Assembly: GCF_004341035.1 (NCBI RefSeq)
Contig: NZ_SLXK01000023.1
Span: 1 to 64,000 of the forward strand
Length of the DNA: 64,000 nucleotides
Direction of reading: 5' to 3'
Source: Scopulibacillus darangshiensis
GTDB lineage: Bacteria; Bacillota; Bacilli; Bacillales; Sporolactobacillaceae
In this document: piece by piece, positions 52,193 through 61,324 of the stretch
How positions within the stretch are numbered: position 1 is the stretch's first letter
How the letters are laid out: the number at the start of each line of letters is the position of its first letter
Made by a program: the position numbers and the translations under genes
Notes under the pieces: model-generated
Database searches by the model: none
What the model was told of the DNA's origin: nothing
The model's input: only the letters and a program-made list of their open reading frames with translations

Positions 52193-52779
52193 CCGAGTGT
52201 CCCTTTCGTGGAAGGAATCCCTTTCACCCTTGGGTCCATCTGTGTTGCGGAATCAAGCGCCCTGCCCAATGCTTTAAAGACAGCTTCGATGATGTGATGG
52301 GTATTCTTGCCGTAATGGATGATCACGTGAAGATTCATTCTTGCCTCAAGAGCAAGCTTCCAAAGAAATTCATCGACAAGTTCGGTATCAAATGTTCCTG
52401 CCTTTTGTGAGGGGATTTCCCCACGGCATTCAAAATGAGGACGGTCACTTAAATCGATAACAACCTCCGCAAGGGCATCGTCCATAGGGACTACGGCGTG
52501 CCCATAACGCCTTATCCCTTTTTTATCGCCAAGGGCTTGCTTGAGTGCCTGTCCGAGGCAAATCCCAACATCCTCAGTTGTATGATGGTCATCAACTTCA
52601 GTATCACCCGATGCCTTAACCTTTAAATTAAATAGTCCGTGTTTTGTGAATAAATCCAGCATGTGCGTCAGAAAGGGGACACCTGTTTCGATCGCAGCGA
52701 TCCCTTCCCCATCAATGTCGAATTTTAACGCAATGGTTGTTTCAGATGTCGTTCTTTCTATTTGGCTGTCTCGGGTCAT
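52189..52779 (-). CDS. hisB: Imidazoleglycerol-phosphate dehydratase
   Basis: 196 residues, single-function bacterial form. Metal-binding motifs DDHHTTEDVGICLG and IIHYGKNTHHIIEAVFKALG. Sixth step of the pathway. Five bp after hisD. Confidence 0.97.
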   Translation of the reverse strand: MTRDSQIERTTSETTIALKFDIDGEGIAAIETGVPFLTHMLDLFTKHGLFNLKVKASGDTEVDDHHTTEDVGICLGQALKQALGDKKGIRRYGHAVVPMDDALAEVVIDLSDRPHFECRGEIPSQKAGTFDTELVDEFLWKLALEARMNLHVIIHYGKNTHHIIEAVFKALGRALDSATQMDPRVKGIPSTKGTLG

Positions 52780-52784
52780 TCAAA

Positions 52785-54053
52785 TCACTCCTGGATCCTT
52801 TTTTCAATCGCCCGGGCATGAGCCTCTAACCCTTCATACCGGGCAAATTCGGCAATCTTGCGGCCGTTGTTTTGCATAGCCTCAAAACTGTATTGGATAA
52901 TGCTTGATCTTTTAACAAAGCTTTCTACACTTAAAGGACTTGAGTACCTCGCCGTTCGATTCGTCGGTATGATATGATTCGGTCCGGCAAAATAATCTCC
53001 GACCGGCTCTGAGCTATAAGCTCCTATGAAAATGGCACCTGCATGCCTAACTTCCGGCAGAATCTGTTCCGGGTTTGTAACAACAATCTCTAAATGCTCT
53101 GGTGCCAGTTTGTTGACCGTTTTAATGCCATCATCATAGTCTTCAACGAGGATAATTTTCCCGAAGTCGTCTAATGACTTTTTGGCAATCTCCGCTCTCG
53201 GGAGGCTTCGGACCTGCTTCTGAATATGACTTTCTACCGCTTTTCCGAGCGATTTTGATGTGGTCACAAGAATAGCCATTGATAAAGGATCGTGCTCGGC
53301 TTGGGAAAGCAAATCTGCTGCTAGCCAATCAGGGTTTGCTGAATCGTCCGCTAAAATAACGATTTCACTTGGGCCTGCCAAACTATCAATGGCCACGGTC
53401 CCGAATACTTCTTTTTTCGCTGCCGTAACATAGATGTTTCCCGGGCCGACAATTTTATCTACCGGTTTTATGGTCTCAGTCCCGTATGCCAAGGCCGCGA
53501 TAGCCTGGGCGCCGCCAACCTGATAGATTTCTTTTATGCCGATTTCATTAGCTGCAGCAAGCACACCATCAGAAATTTCCCCATTCTTCTGTGGCGGGGA
53601 TACGAGCACTATTCTTTTGACACCGGCAACGAGTGCGGGAATAGCGCCCATTAATACAGAGGATGGATAGGCGGCTGTTCCGCCCGGAACATACACTCCG
53701 ACAGCATCCAAGGGGGTGACCCTTTGTCCAAGGCGTGACCCGTCAGCATGTGTCACATCCCATGAATCAGGTTTCTGTTTCTCGTGAAAGCTGCGAATAT
53801 TGCCCGCTGCTTCTTTTATCACCTCTATGAAAGTGCCCGGCAGATCCCTATAGGCTGTTGCAATGTGTTCGCTGTCAGCATGCAACGTTTCTAAATCAAC
53901 GTGATCAAATTGCTTAGTATACGAAAGCAATGCTTTATCACCGTTCACTCTGACCTTAGCGATAATTTCCCTTACCGCCTTTTCATACTCCAAGAATCCA
54001 TTCATGCCCCTGTTATCTAAAAAAGACAAATCACCGTTTTCGATCCATTGCAT
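52785..54053 (-). CDS. hisD: Histidinol dehydrogenase
   Basis: 422 residues. Oxidises histidinol to histidine in two steps with Zn2+. Segments [53 protein letters not shown] and [19 protein letters not shown] are characteristic. ATG 54053 has GGAGGG 8 bp upstream and overlaps the hisG end by 23 bp; ATG 54059 is too close to that site. Confidence 0.96.
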   Translation of the reverse strand: MQWIENGDLSFLDNRGMNGFLEYEKAVREIIAKVRVNGDKALLSYTKQFDHVDLETLHADSEHIATAYRDLPGTFIEVIKEAAGNIRSFHEKQKPDSWDVTHADGSRLGQRVTPLDAVGVYVPGGTAAYPSSVLMGAIPALVAGVKRIVLVSPPQKNGEISDGVLAAANEIGIKEIYQVGGAQAIAALAYGTETIKPVDKIVGPGNIYVTAAKKEVFGTVAIDSLAGPSEIVILADDSANPDWLAADLLSQAEHDPLSMAILVTTSKSLGKAVESHIQKQVRSLPRAEIAKKSLDDFGKIILVEDYDDGIKTVNKLAPEHLEIVVTNPEQILPEVRHAGAIFIGAYSSEPVGDYFAGPNHIIPTNRTARYSSPLSVESFVKRSSIIQYSFEAMQNNGRKIAEFARYEGLEAHARAIEKRIQE

Positions 54054-54687
54054 AAGCATTTCCCTCCACAACCGCTGACAGGCTTTTGATCATCGCGTCA
54101 ATTTTATTTTTCTTTAACCTGTAACTTACTGGGTTAATGATCAGCCTTGATGTTATGTCCGCTAATTTTTCTGTCTCAACCAAACCATTTTCCTTTAGTG
54201 TCCGCCCTGTTGATACGATATCAACGATACGGTCCGCGAGTCCAATCAGCGGAGCAAGCTCGATGGATCCGTTCAATGTAATGATCTCAACCTGCTCACC
54301 TTGTTCCCGGAAAAATCTTGAGGCAACATGTGGATATTTTGTCGCTATCTTTGGCATGACGGGGTCCGGCTTTAAATCGGGAAGGGTTGCCACGGCTAGA
54401 CGGCAAACACTAATGCCAAGATCAAGAACCTCATAGACATCCCTTTTTTCTTCAAGTAAAACATCCTTCCCAGCAATGCCAAGATCCGCCACACCATGTT
54501 CAACGTATGTCGGAACATCCATCGGTTTTGCTAAAATGATACGGAAGCCGGTCAACTCCTCCGTTAAAATAAGCTTTCGTGATTTTTCTATTTCAACGGG
54601 AAGCTCGTATCCGGCCTTTTTTAAAAGGTCCGCTGCCTCTTCAAATATCCGGCCTTTGGGCATAGCAATGGTCAGTGTTTCAGACAT
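54031..54687 (-). CDS. hisG: ATP phosphoribosyltransferase, short form
   Basis: 218 residues, the short catalytic form that lacks the regulatory domain and needs His[22 protein letters not shown] start, [10 protein letters not shown] and the PRPP loop [16 protein letters not shown]. First committed step, the point of histidine feedback through HisZ, encoded just upstream. Confidence 0.97.
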   Translation of the reverse strand: MSETLTIAMPKGRIFEEAADLLKKAGYELPVEIEKSRKLILTEELTGFRIILAKPMDVPTYVEHGVADLGIAGKDVLLEEKRDVYEVLDLGISVCRLAVATLPDLKPDPVMPKIATKYPHVASRFFREQGEQVEIITLNGSIELAPLIGLADRIVDIVSTGRTLKENGLVETEKLADITSRLIINPVSYRLKKNKIDAMIKSLSAVVEGNAYAMDRKR

Positions 54688-54703
54688 AAAATCACCCCTT
54701 TCA

Positions 54704-55888
54704 TCAGCTCTTGCTGTTTTCTGTATAGAATAAAACGCGGTCGAATCCTTTTGTATATGTTTTCAAATCCGCAATGCCAGTTTGCTCCTGCAAGACGACA
54801 GCTTCCCCCTCGGAACGCATTTTGGTTGCGGTATAATAGGCCTCCGCATAATGCTCCGGACTGAAAATAACTGCCGTTTTTGTTGAGTACGATTCCTTAG
54901 AAACAAACCCGACTGCTTCCATCAGCCGATCAAGGCGAATGCCAAAGCCTGTGGCAGGTGCCGGCCGATCGAATTTTGCCAGCAATTCATCATACCTGCC
55001 TCCGCTGCATACAGCAAAGCCGCCGTTCCCGCCATATCCTTCGAAAACAAAGCCAGTATAGTAGCTGAGGTGACTGACTAATGTCACATCCAAATCAATC
55101 ATGTCACTCACACCGTAGACCTTTAACAGCCTTAATAGTTCAGTTGCGTCTTGATAAACCTTTTGGCCGTATGGCTGTGGAAGCAGCTCTTGTATTGCAG
55201 CAAGTGTCTCTTGATTGTCACACCGCCTTGATTCAACGAAGGTCAACAGCCGTTTTCTATTGTCCTTGGATAACTTTAAAGAAGACGTATATTCCTTAAA
55301 ACCAACGTCATTTTTTTCATATAAAAAGTTCTTCAGCTTATTGACACAGTCCTGGTCGGGTGCAACGTCCTTCAGCAAGGCATCAACAAATCCGATATGC
55401 CCTACTGCTATGCTTATATTTTCCAGTCCACTTAGTTTTAACAATTTGACCATAAGACCAATCATTTCAGCATCGCCATACGGTGTGACGTCCCCTATAA
55501 GTTCAGCGCCAATCTGTTCAAACTCACTCGGACGGCCGCCTTCATTTTGTTGAGCGCGAAATAACGCTGCTGTATAGGCGAGGCGCAGCGGCAACGGATG
55601 CTCTTTTAGGCCTGATGCAGCGACACGGGCAATGGGGGCTGTCATATCAGGTCTTAGAACAACCGTATGTCCCTGGCGATCAAGCAGTTTGAAAAGCTGA
55701 TTATTTGTGATCGCTGAAACCCTTCCAACGGTGTCATCGTATTCTAAAGCCGGCGTTGCCATAAAATCATATCCCCACTTTTCAACCTCTGTGTGGCATT
55801 CCTGCTTTATTTTATTAAGAATGCTTTGCACTGCGGGCAATGTGTCGCGCAGGCCCAACGGTTTTTCAAACATGAAGGGTGTTGTCAT
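54704..55888 (-). CDS. hisZ: ATP phosphoribosyltransferase regulatory subunit
   Basis: 394 residues, histidyl-tRNA-synthetase-like without the aminoacylation function. Class II motif 2 region [26 protein letters not shown] and [11 protein letters not shown]. Binds HisG and histidine. ATG 55888 behind AAGGATG. First gene of the operon, with a sigma-A promoter about 75 bp upstream. Confidence 0.95.
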   Translation of the reverse strand: MTTPFMFEKPLGLRDTLPAVQSILNKIKQECHTEVEKWGYDFMATPALEYDDTVGRVSAITNNQLFKLLDRQGHTVVLRPDMTAPIARVAASGLKEHPLPLRLAYTAALFRAQQNEGGRPSEFEQIGAELIGDVTPYGDAEMIGLMVKLLKLSGLENISIAVGHIGFVDALLKDVAPDQDCVNKLKNFLYEKNDVGFKEYTSSLKLSKDNRKRLLTFVESRRCDNQETLAAIQELLPQPYGQKVYQDATELLRLLKVYGVSDMIDLDVTLVSHLSYYTGFVFEGYGGNGGFAVCSGGRYDELLAKFDRPAPATGFGIRLDRLMEAVGFVSKESYSTKTAVIFSPEHYAEAYYTATKMRSEGEAVVLQEQTGIADLKTYTKGFDRVLFYTENSKS

Positions 55889-55922
55889 AGCTATCATCCT
55901 TATATTTAATAATCCAAATGCT

Positions 55923-55945
55923 TTAGTTCGCTAATATGCTAATAC
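55923..55945. promoter_or_regulatory. Candidate repressor site downstream of the his promoter
   Basis: Minus strand TATTAGCATATTAGCGAACTAA shows a direct repeat TATTAGC and the inverted pair TTAG/CTAA, similar in form to TrpR-family operators. A YerC/HisR-type TrpR-family protein regulates his genes in Bacillales, so this is a candidate, by inference only. No T-box is seen. Confidence 0.35.
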
Positions 55946-55961
55946 AATAAAGATAAATTGT

Positions 55962-55990
55962 ATATTACAAGAACTCTTGTTATCTGTCAA
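55962..55990 (-). promoter_or_regulatory. his operon promoter with palindrome in the spacer
   Basis: TTGACA (55985-55990), 17-bp spacer, TAATAT (55962-55967). The spacer includes the perfect inverted repeat ACAAGAGTTCTTGT, a possible operator. The DNA 55991-56103 shows nothing else clear. Confidence 0.8.
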
Positions 55991-56175
55991 TAGTTTTTTA
56001 AAGAAAAGCGCCATTTTATACTAAATCAGACTTTTCCAATTTACCTTATATAATCATTCTTAAAGTATTATAATAAGAGTGCCCCTTTTTTTGGTTATCT
56101 TTCATGTTTATTGAAAAAAAACTACATATCAAATGCATTATTATTTACGGGAAAAGGAATGAAGGAGGTAAAACG

Positions 56176-57234
56176 TTGAACCGGATATTTTTAATTTTGA
56201 TTATTATTGGTGTACCCGTTTCAGTTGTCGGAAGTTTCTTGCATTGGCCGCCGATTTTAATGTTTATATTGGACTGCGTTACGATTGTTGGGCTGGCAAG
56301 CTTTATGGGCCGGGCTACCGAAAGCTTAGCTATTGTTGCAGGCCCATCAATTGGCGGGCTGCTGAATGCAACGTTCGGAAATGCGGTGGAATTGATCATT
56401 TCAATTTTTGCCATAAAAGCGGGTTTGATCAACGTTGTGCTGGCTTCAATTACAGGCTCGATCATCGGCAACCTGCTTTTGGTTGGAGGGCTGTCCTTTT
56501 TCGTTGGCGGTTTAAAATATAAACGCCAGCGCTTTAATATTTACGAGGCAAGGCATAATGCGGGGATGCTGATCTTTGCTATTGTTGTTTCTTTTGTTTT
56601 CCCGCTAATTTTTTCCATGGAGCTTGGGGAAGCTGACGCCAAAATTTTAAGCATTGGAATTTCAATTGTCATGATTATTATTTATTTGGCTGCGTTATTT
56701 TTCAAGCTTGTCACACATCGGGGTGTTTATAAACAATCGGCGGATGAGGCTGAACATGACGGTGAAGAGGAACCCGAGTGGAGCGCTTGGAAGGCGATCA
56801 CCGTTCTGGCTGGAGCAACAATCGCTGTTGGTTATATTAGTGAAAATCTTGTCCATACCTTCGAGCCTGTTGCCAAATCGTTTGGGTGGACGGAATTGTT
56901 TATCGGGGTCATAATTGTTGCTATCGTCGGCAATGCGGCAGAACATGCTTCGGCTATTCTGATGGCTTACAAGAACCGTATGACGGTGACAGTAGAAATT
57001 GCCATAGGTTCAACCTTGCAGATCGCCATGTTTGTTGCACCTCTGCTTGTTTTGCTGTCACTCGCGTTCCCGACATTTATGCCGCTGATTTTCTCAGTGC
57101 CGGAGCTTATCGTAATGATCCTAGCTGTTTTCCTAACGATTGCCATTACCAATGATGGAGACACCAACTGGTTTGAAGGCGCCATCCTCTTAGCAGCCTA
57201 CCTCATTATGGGATTTGGGTTTTTCTTACTTTAA
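56176..57234 (+). CDS. chaA: Ca2+/H+ antiporter (ChaA/CAX family)
   Basis: 352 residues, about eleven membrane helices in two homologous halves. The acidic ion-binding repeats are NATFGNAVELIISIFA (near residue 64) and VGNAAEHASAILMAYKNR (near 254), joined by an acidic loop (DEAEHDGEEEPEW). Exports Ca2+ in exchange for protons. Start is TTG 56176 after GGAGGTAAAACG; the upstream ATG has no ribosome site. Monocistronic. Confidence 0.93.
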   Translation: MNRIFLILIIIGVPVSVVGSFLHWPPILMFILDCVTIVGLASFMGRATESLAIVAGPSIGGLLNATFGNAVELIISIFAIKAGLINVVLASITGSIIGNLLLVGGLSFFVGGLKYKRQRFNIYEARHNAGMLIFAIVVSFVFPLIFSMELGEADAKILSIGISIVMIIIYLAALFFKLVTHRGVYKQSADEAEHDGEEEPEWSAWKAITVLAGATIAVGYISENLVHTFEPVAKSFGWTELFIGVIIVAIVGNAAEHASAILMAYKNRMTVTVEIAIGSTLQIAMFVAPLLVLLSLAFPTFMPLIFSVPELIVMILAVFLTIAITNDGDTNWFEGAILLAAYLIMGFGFFLL

Positions 57235-57240
57235 TAAGAG

Positions 57241-57316
57241 ACGCGAAAGAACTTCCAAACTGGAATAACAGCTTCACTCATCCAATTTAGGACTCAGATT
57301 CTGTTATTTAAACGAG
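57241..57316. repeat. Dispersed repeat, family 2 (short copy c)
   Basis: GAACTTCCAAACTGGAATAA, GCTTCACTCATCCAATTTAGG and ACTCAGATTCTGTTATTT match the first third of the copies at 16100 and 47305; the inverted modules are missing. Confidence 0.7.
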
Positions 57317-57317
57317 A

Positions 57318-57354
57318 AAAAAGTGTCTGGCACACATTGTCAGACACCTTTTTC
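57318..57354. terminator. Terminator between chaA and the Cys-rich gene (convergent)
   Basis: GTGTCTG pairs with CAGACAC, A-run before and TTTTTC after; serves both strands. Confidence 0.85.
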
Positions 57355-57548
57355 TACCCTTTATTCAGTTTTCGTTCCATTGCCCGCTTGACACGGGGCT
57401 TCGGGTCCCAACAATTAAATTGATAACCCGGTTTTGTTTCATAGCCAAGCCGGGAACACATCGTCACCCTTTTGCCTTCTCCTGTCTGGATACGAAAATG
57501 GCGGCATGATGCACAGCAATGATAGTGGTCAATGATTTCTTCATTCAC
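57354..57548 (-). CDS. Small cysteine-rich protein of unknown function
   Basis: 64 residues with five Cys and several His: HYHCCASCRHF near residue 10, VTMCSRLGYETKPGYQFNCWDPK in the middle, then a basic tail KPRVKRAMERKL. The C-X2-C plus two spaced Cys suggests a zinc or iron-sulfur site. GTG 57548 has AGAGGGGG upstream, which supports real translation. Last gene of the hprK-lgt-ppaX-yvoF run, 16 bp after the acyltransferase gene. Confidence 0.75.
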   Translation of the reverse strand: MNEEIIDHYHCCASCRHFRIQTGEGKRVTMCSRLGYETKPGYQFNCWDPKPRVKRAMERKLNKG

Positions 57549-57564
57549 CGCATATCCCCCTCTG

Positions 57565-58077
57565 TTAATCCCTATTCTTACGCTCCCTTTGTTCTTCCTT
57601 GGTATAGATCAATTGCATCGGGTTCCCCCCGACAAATGCGCCCTCAGGGACATCCTTATGAACAAGCGTTCCTGCGGAAACAACCGCACCATCACCAATA
57701 ATGATGCCGGGCAAAATCGTACTGTTTGCGCCGACCATGACCCGATTGCCAATATGAATTTTCCCTAATCGATATTCATCAATAAGATATTCATGAGCGA
57801 GCAGTGTTGTGTTGTAGCCAATTACTGTATTCGCCCCGATGGTAATATACTCGGGATACATAATATCCGGCATCACCATGACGGCGAGGGCTGCGCTTTC
57901 TCCAATGTCCATTTTCAGAAACGTCCGATAAAGCCAGCGTTTTAATTTGACAGATGGTGTATAACGGCCGATTTGAATGACCATAAAATTTTTGACAACC
58001 TTCCAAAAAGGAACTGTCTTATACAGCTGCCATAAAGAGTTGGGACCCTCTACTTTATAACGCGCCGTACGTCTCAT
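57565..58077 (-). CDS. Hexapeptide-repeat acyltransferase (YvoF-like)
   Basis: 170 residues, left-handed beta-helix. Repeats such as ITIGANTVIGYNTTLLAHEY, IHIGNRVMVGANSTILPG and IIIGDGAVVSAGTLVHKDV, then GNPMQLIY. The acceptor is not known. Four-base overlap with ppaX; same order as in B. subtilis. Confidence 0.88.
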   Translation of the reverse strand: MRRTARYKVEGPNSLWQLYKTVPFWKVVKNFMVIQIGRYTPSVKLKRWLYRTFLKMDIGESAALAVMVMPDIMYPEYITIGANTVIGYNTTLLAHEYLIDEYRLGKIHIGNRVMVGANSTILPGIIIGDGAVVSAGTLVHKDVPEGAFVGGNPMQLIYTKEEQRERKNRD

Positions 58078-58718
58078 TTCACCGCGGCGCCTGCGATATC
58101 AAGGAGCTCTGCCATATCGTCTATAACAAAATCAGGCTTTTCACTTTCTATAACAGCACGGCCTTTAATACTCCAAGCGACGCCAACTGTTAAGACATTG
58201 GCATTTTTTCCTGATTGAATATCATATGGGCTGTCACCGATCATTACGGTTGATGTCACATCAGCATTCAGCGCTTTCATTGCACGTAAAACCGGCTCAG
58301 GATGCGGCTTGGCATTGTCAACATCATCGATAGTCACAACAACATCAAAAAACTCCTCGAGCTTTGCAAGTTTTAATCCCATTAACACGGTCTTACGCCT
58401 TTTTGTCGTCACAATTCCAAGTTTGAATCCTTGCTCAGCCAGTATACCTAGGGTTTCATAGACATGGGGAAACTCAGTAACCAGGGAATCATGCATGCGG
58501 TGGTTATGCTCCCTGTACATTGCCACCATGTCATCTGTCCGTTCTTCATCAATTCTGCTGAAGCTTTCCTCCAGGGGTTCCCCGATAAAGGCAATGATGT
58601 CTTGTCTCGTGAACCGCCCAGGGTAATAATGTTCTAATGTATGTGTAAAAGAAGCGATGATAAGCTCGTTGGTGTTAATTAACGTTCCGTCCAAATCAAA
58701 TAATAGTGTTTTGATCAT
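58074..58718 (-). CDS. ppaX: Pyrophosphatase PpaX
   Basis: 214 residues, HAD superfamily: LLFDLDGTLINT (motif I), VTTKR (motif II), Lys in KPHPEPVLRAM and MIGDSPYDIQSGKNA (motif IV). In B. subtilis it hydrolyses the pyrophosphate made when HprK dephosphorylates P-Ser-HPr, which fits the cluster with hprK. 28 bp after lgt. Confidence 0.92.
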   Translation of the reverse strand: MIKTLLFDLDGTLINTNELIIASFTHTLEHYYPGRFTRQDIIAFIGEPLEESFSRIDEERTDDMVAMYREHNHRMHDSLVTEFPHVYETLGILAEQGFKLGIVTTKRRKTVLMGLKLAKLEEFFDVVVTIDDVDNAKPHPEPVLRAMKALNADVTSTVMIGDSPYDIQSGKNANVLTVGVAWSIKGRAVIESEKPDFVIDDMAELLDIAGAAVK

Positions 58719-58746
58719 ACGGATGCACTCCCTTTCCCTTTAAAAG

Positions 58747-59559
58747 CTATTGATCTAAATACCTCACTTTAGAATAACCTCTTACATGGCGATAAATCCA
58801 AATACAAATACAAAGAACAATGAGCACAATCGAAATCACTTGAGCCATCCTTAGTGTACTCGTTAGCATCAGGCTGTCAGTCCTTAAGCCTTCCACATAA
58901 AACCTGCCTACGGAATACCAGATCACGTAAATCATAAACATTTGTCCGCGCCCTAAGTTCGCCTTTCTTAACAGCATTAATAGGACGAACCCAAGAAAGT
59001 CCCAAAGTGATTCATATAAAAAGGTCGGTGCGTAATAGGCCCCATCTATGTACATTTGATTAATGATAAACTTTGGCAGATGGAGTTTTTCCAAAAATTG
59101 TCTTGTTACCTCACCACCGTGAGCCTCCTGGTTCATAAAATTACCCCAACGTCCGATAGCTTGTCCAAGAATTACGCTTGGGGCAGCAATATCCGCGAGC
59201 TTCCAGAAGGAAATCTTCTTTATTTTACAATAAACAATTGCTGTTCCCACTGCTCCAATTAAAGCGCCGTGAATGGCAATCCCCCCGTGCCATACCGCAA
59301 TAATATCAGAGGGATGCTGGGAATAATATTGCCATTCGAAGATAACATAATATAATCTCGCGCAAACGATCGAAATCGGCACAGCAAATAAAATTAAATC
59401 AATGAAAGTATCATTTGGGAAACCGCGCCGCTTCCCCTCTCTCATTGCCAGAATTAAACCCAACAGGGCACCGGCGGCAATGATGATCCCGTACCAATAA
59501 ATATGAAATGGACCGAATTCAAGAGCGGCCCGATTTAAAGGCTGAATATCCTGATTCAT
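58747..59559 (-). CDS. lgt: Prolipoprotein diacylglyceryl transferase
   Basis: 270 residues, seven membrane segments. [13 protein letters not shown] and the signature [18 protein letters not shown] are visible, plus [13 protein letters not shown]. Adds diacylglycerol to lipoprotein cysteines at the outer face of the membrane. Ribosome site AAGGGAGTG. Confidence 0.97.
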   Translation of the reverse strand: MNQDIQPLNRAALEFGPFHIYWYGIIIAAGALLGLILAMREGKRRGFPNDTFIDLILFAVPISIVCARLYYVIFEWQYYSQHPSDIIAVWHGGIAIHGALIGAVGTAIVYCKIKKISFWKLADIAAPSVILGQAIGRWGNFMNQEAHGGEVTRQFLEKLHLPKFIINQMYIDGAYYAPTFLYESLWDFLGFVLLMLLRKANLGRGQMFMIYVIWYSVGRFYVEGLRTDSLMLTSTLRMAQVISIVLIVLCICIWIYRHVRGYSKVRYLDQ

Positions 59560-59582
59560 TTAACTCACTCCCTTATATTCAA

Positions 59583-59645
59583 ACTGGGCGATTGGCCGGC
59601 CTTTTATAGGCCCAGCCAGAGGCCTAGTTGTACTTATTCCGTCAG
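59583..59645 (+). repeat. Decayed family 1 repeat piece between hprK and lgt
   Basis: GGGCGATTGGCCGGCC ... GCCAGAGGCCTAGTTGTACTTATTCCGTCAG aligns base by base with the family 1 sequence (CCGATTGGCGAGCC ... GACAGAGGCATAGTTGCACTTATGTGCGTCAG) with about a quarter of bases changed. Confidence 0.55.
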
Positions 59646-60569
59646 TTATTTATTTTCTTTTAATGCATCATTTAGGCGGTCAGAAAATTGTTTGGCCGCA
59701 TGAACACCCATCTTTTTCAGTCTAAAGTTCATTGATGCCACTTCTACGATGACTGCGAGGTTTCTTCCGGGACGAACCGGCAGTGTTAATCTTGGCAGAG
59801 GCGTGTCCACCATTTGAGTGTGATCTTCCTCCAAACCAAGACGGTCATACATTTTTTCCGGATTCCAAAACTCAAGATGAATAATCAATGAAACCTTTTT
59901 ATAATTTCTTACAGCACCTGCACCAAACAAAGTCATCACGTTAATAATCCCCAGCCCGCGGATCTCAAGCAAATGTTGAATTAATTCGGGTGCGTTTCCT
60001 ACTAATTCATTTTCACCCGCTTGTCTGATCTCTACCGAATCATCAGCAACAAGGCGGTGGCCTCTTTTGACAAGTTCCAAAGCCGTCTCACTTTTGCCAA
60101 CACCGCTGTCACCTGTTAACAGCACACCAACGCCATAAACATCGACGAGCACACCATGAACAGATGTCATTGGAGCGAGCCGTGTTTCAAGATAATTTGT
60201 CACTAATCCACTCAGTCTTGTTGTTTTTAAACTGGAGCTTAAGAGCGGCACATTACTCGCATGAGCCGCATCAATTAGTTCTTGGGGTATGTCTAATCCC
60301 CTTGACACGACAATACATGGAGTTTCATCACTGCAAAGCTTAGCTGTTCTTTCCAGTCGATCTTCTTTTGATAAAGCACCGAAAAAAGACAGCTCAGTTT
60401 TGCCAAGCAATTGCATGCGTTCTGCAGGATAATAAGTAAAAAAGCCGGCCATTTCTAAACCCGGCCTCGAAATATCGCTCGTAACAATCTCACGTTCAAT
60501 CCCTTTTTCACCGCTTACGAGCTTTAAATCAAAATGCTCAATTAGCTCGCTTACTCTTACTTTTCCCAT
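59646..60569 (-). CDS. hprK: HPr kinase/phosphorylase
   Basis: 307 residues. P-loop GDSGVGKS at 153-160, the capping His in [14 protein letters not shown], and the signature [19 protein letters not shown]. Phosphorylates HPr and Crh on Ser46 under high fructose-1,6-bisphosphate and reverses it otherwise. Together with crh in this window it forms the sensor of catabolite repression. Confidence 0.97.
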   Translation of the reverse strand: MGKVRVSELIEHFDLKLVSGEKGIEREIVTSDISRPGLEMAGFFTYYPAERMQLLGKTELSFFGALSKEDRLERTAKLCSDETPCIVVSRGLDIPQELIDAAHASNVPLLSSSLKTTRLSGLVTNYLETRLAPMTSVHGVLVDVYGVGVLLTGDSGVGKSETALELVKRGHRLVADDSVEIRQAGENELVGNAPELIQHLLEIRGLGIINVMTLFGAGAVRNYKKVSLIIHLEFWNPEKMYDRLGLEEDHTQMVDTPLPRLTLPVRPGRNLAVIVEVASMNFRLKKMGVHAAKQFSDRLNDALKENK

Positions 60570-60669
60570 CGTTATCCCCTACTCTCTCTTGCTGGTCAGT
60601 CCTTCATCCCGCAGGCCTTGGGTAAAAGCCTATGTTTATTTTAGCATGTTTTTAGATTAACCCAAACAG

Positions 60670-60701
60670 GAAAAAGCTGCGGGTTATTTCTTCCGCAGCG
60701 G
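60670..60701 (-). terminator. Terminator overlapping the yvlD stop
   Basis: GCTGCGG pairs with CCCGCAGC, followed by TTTTTCC on the minus strand. Between here and hprK (60570-60669) no gene is visible. Confidence 0.8.
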
Positions 60702-61046
60702 CTTAATAATTAATGTTTGGATGATGACGTTGCAAACAGCCATGATAACCGCAGCCAATAATGCGGTGCCAAAGCCATCAATTTTAAAATCCGGTCCCAT
60801 AATACCAGCCGTAATCCATAATGTTATTGCATTAATCACAAAAAGGAAAAGGCCCAATGTAAATACCGTTACCGGCAGCGTTAAAATGACAAGGATCGGT
60901 TTCACAATCAGGTTGAGTATCGAAAGAATAATGCTTGCAATCAGTGCAGAAGAAACACCGTTTAAATGAAACGAATCAATGTATCCTGCGATAACAACGA
61001 GAACGATCGTATTGACAATGATGTTAATGATCCAATTCTTAAACAA
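60684..61046 (-). CDS. Phage-holin-family-4 membrane protein (YvlD-like)
   Basis: 120 residues, four hydrophobic segments, with NLIVKPILVILTLPVTVFTLGLF typical of the family. Start is TTG 61046, 6 bp after the PspC gene stop, with a weak site. In B. subtilis the neighbouring yvlC-yvlD genes belong to an envelope-stress operon. Role unknown. Confidence 0.85.
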   Translation of the reverse strand: MFKNWIINIIVNTIVLVVIAGYIDSFHLNGVSSALIASIILSILNLIVKPILVILTLPVTVFTLGLFLFVINAITLWITAGIMGPDFKIDGFGTALLAAVIMAVCNVIIQTLIIKPLRKK

Positions 61047-61052
61047 ATACCA

Positions 61053-61238
61053 TCACGAACTTTCTTCAGGGATAATAAAGGTCGAAATAAAGTAGACGAG
61101 TACTAACGGTAAAAATGGTATTAATAATACCATAAAAATGATTCGGACAACCGTCGGATCGACATTAGTATATTCGCCGAGTCCTCCCAAAATTCCTGTT
61201 AATATTCGATTTTTCTTAGACCGATAAAGCTTCTTCAT
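61053..61238 (-). CDS. PspC-domain membrane protein (YvlC-like)
   Basis: 61 residues: KKLYRSKKNRILTGILGGLGEYTNVDPTVVR is the PspC signature (given here only by position, 2-32), followed by a membrane helix and IIPEESS. ATG 61238 follows GAGGTGTGA. Related to phage-shock/LiaI-type envelope stress proteins. Co-transcribed with the YvlD-like gene. Confidence 0.88.
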   Translation of the reverse strand: MKKLYRSKKNRILTGILGGLGEYTNVDPTVVRIIFMVLLIPFLPLVLVYFISTFIIPEESS

Positions 61239-61271
61239 GAGTATCACACCTCATTCAAACCAAAATGAAAT

Positions 61272-61312
61272 GGGCGCTTGTTTAAACTGCTCTTAGAAAA
61301 CCAGCGCCCGAT
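61272..61312 (-). terminator. Possible terminator after uvrA
   Basis: GGGCGCT pairs with AGCGCCC around a 23-base loop, followed by ATTTCATTTTGGTTT on the minus strand. Confidence 0.5.
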
Positions 61313-61324
61313 TAGGATTTAAGA

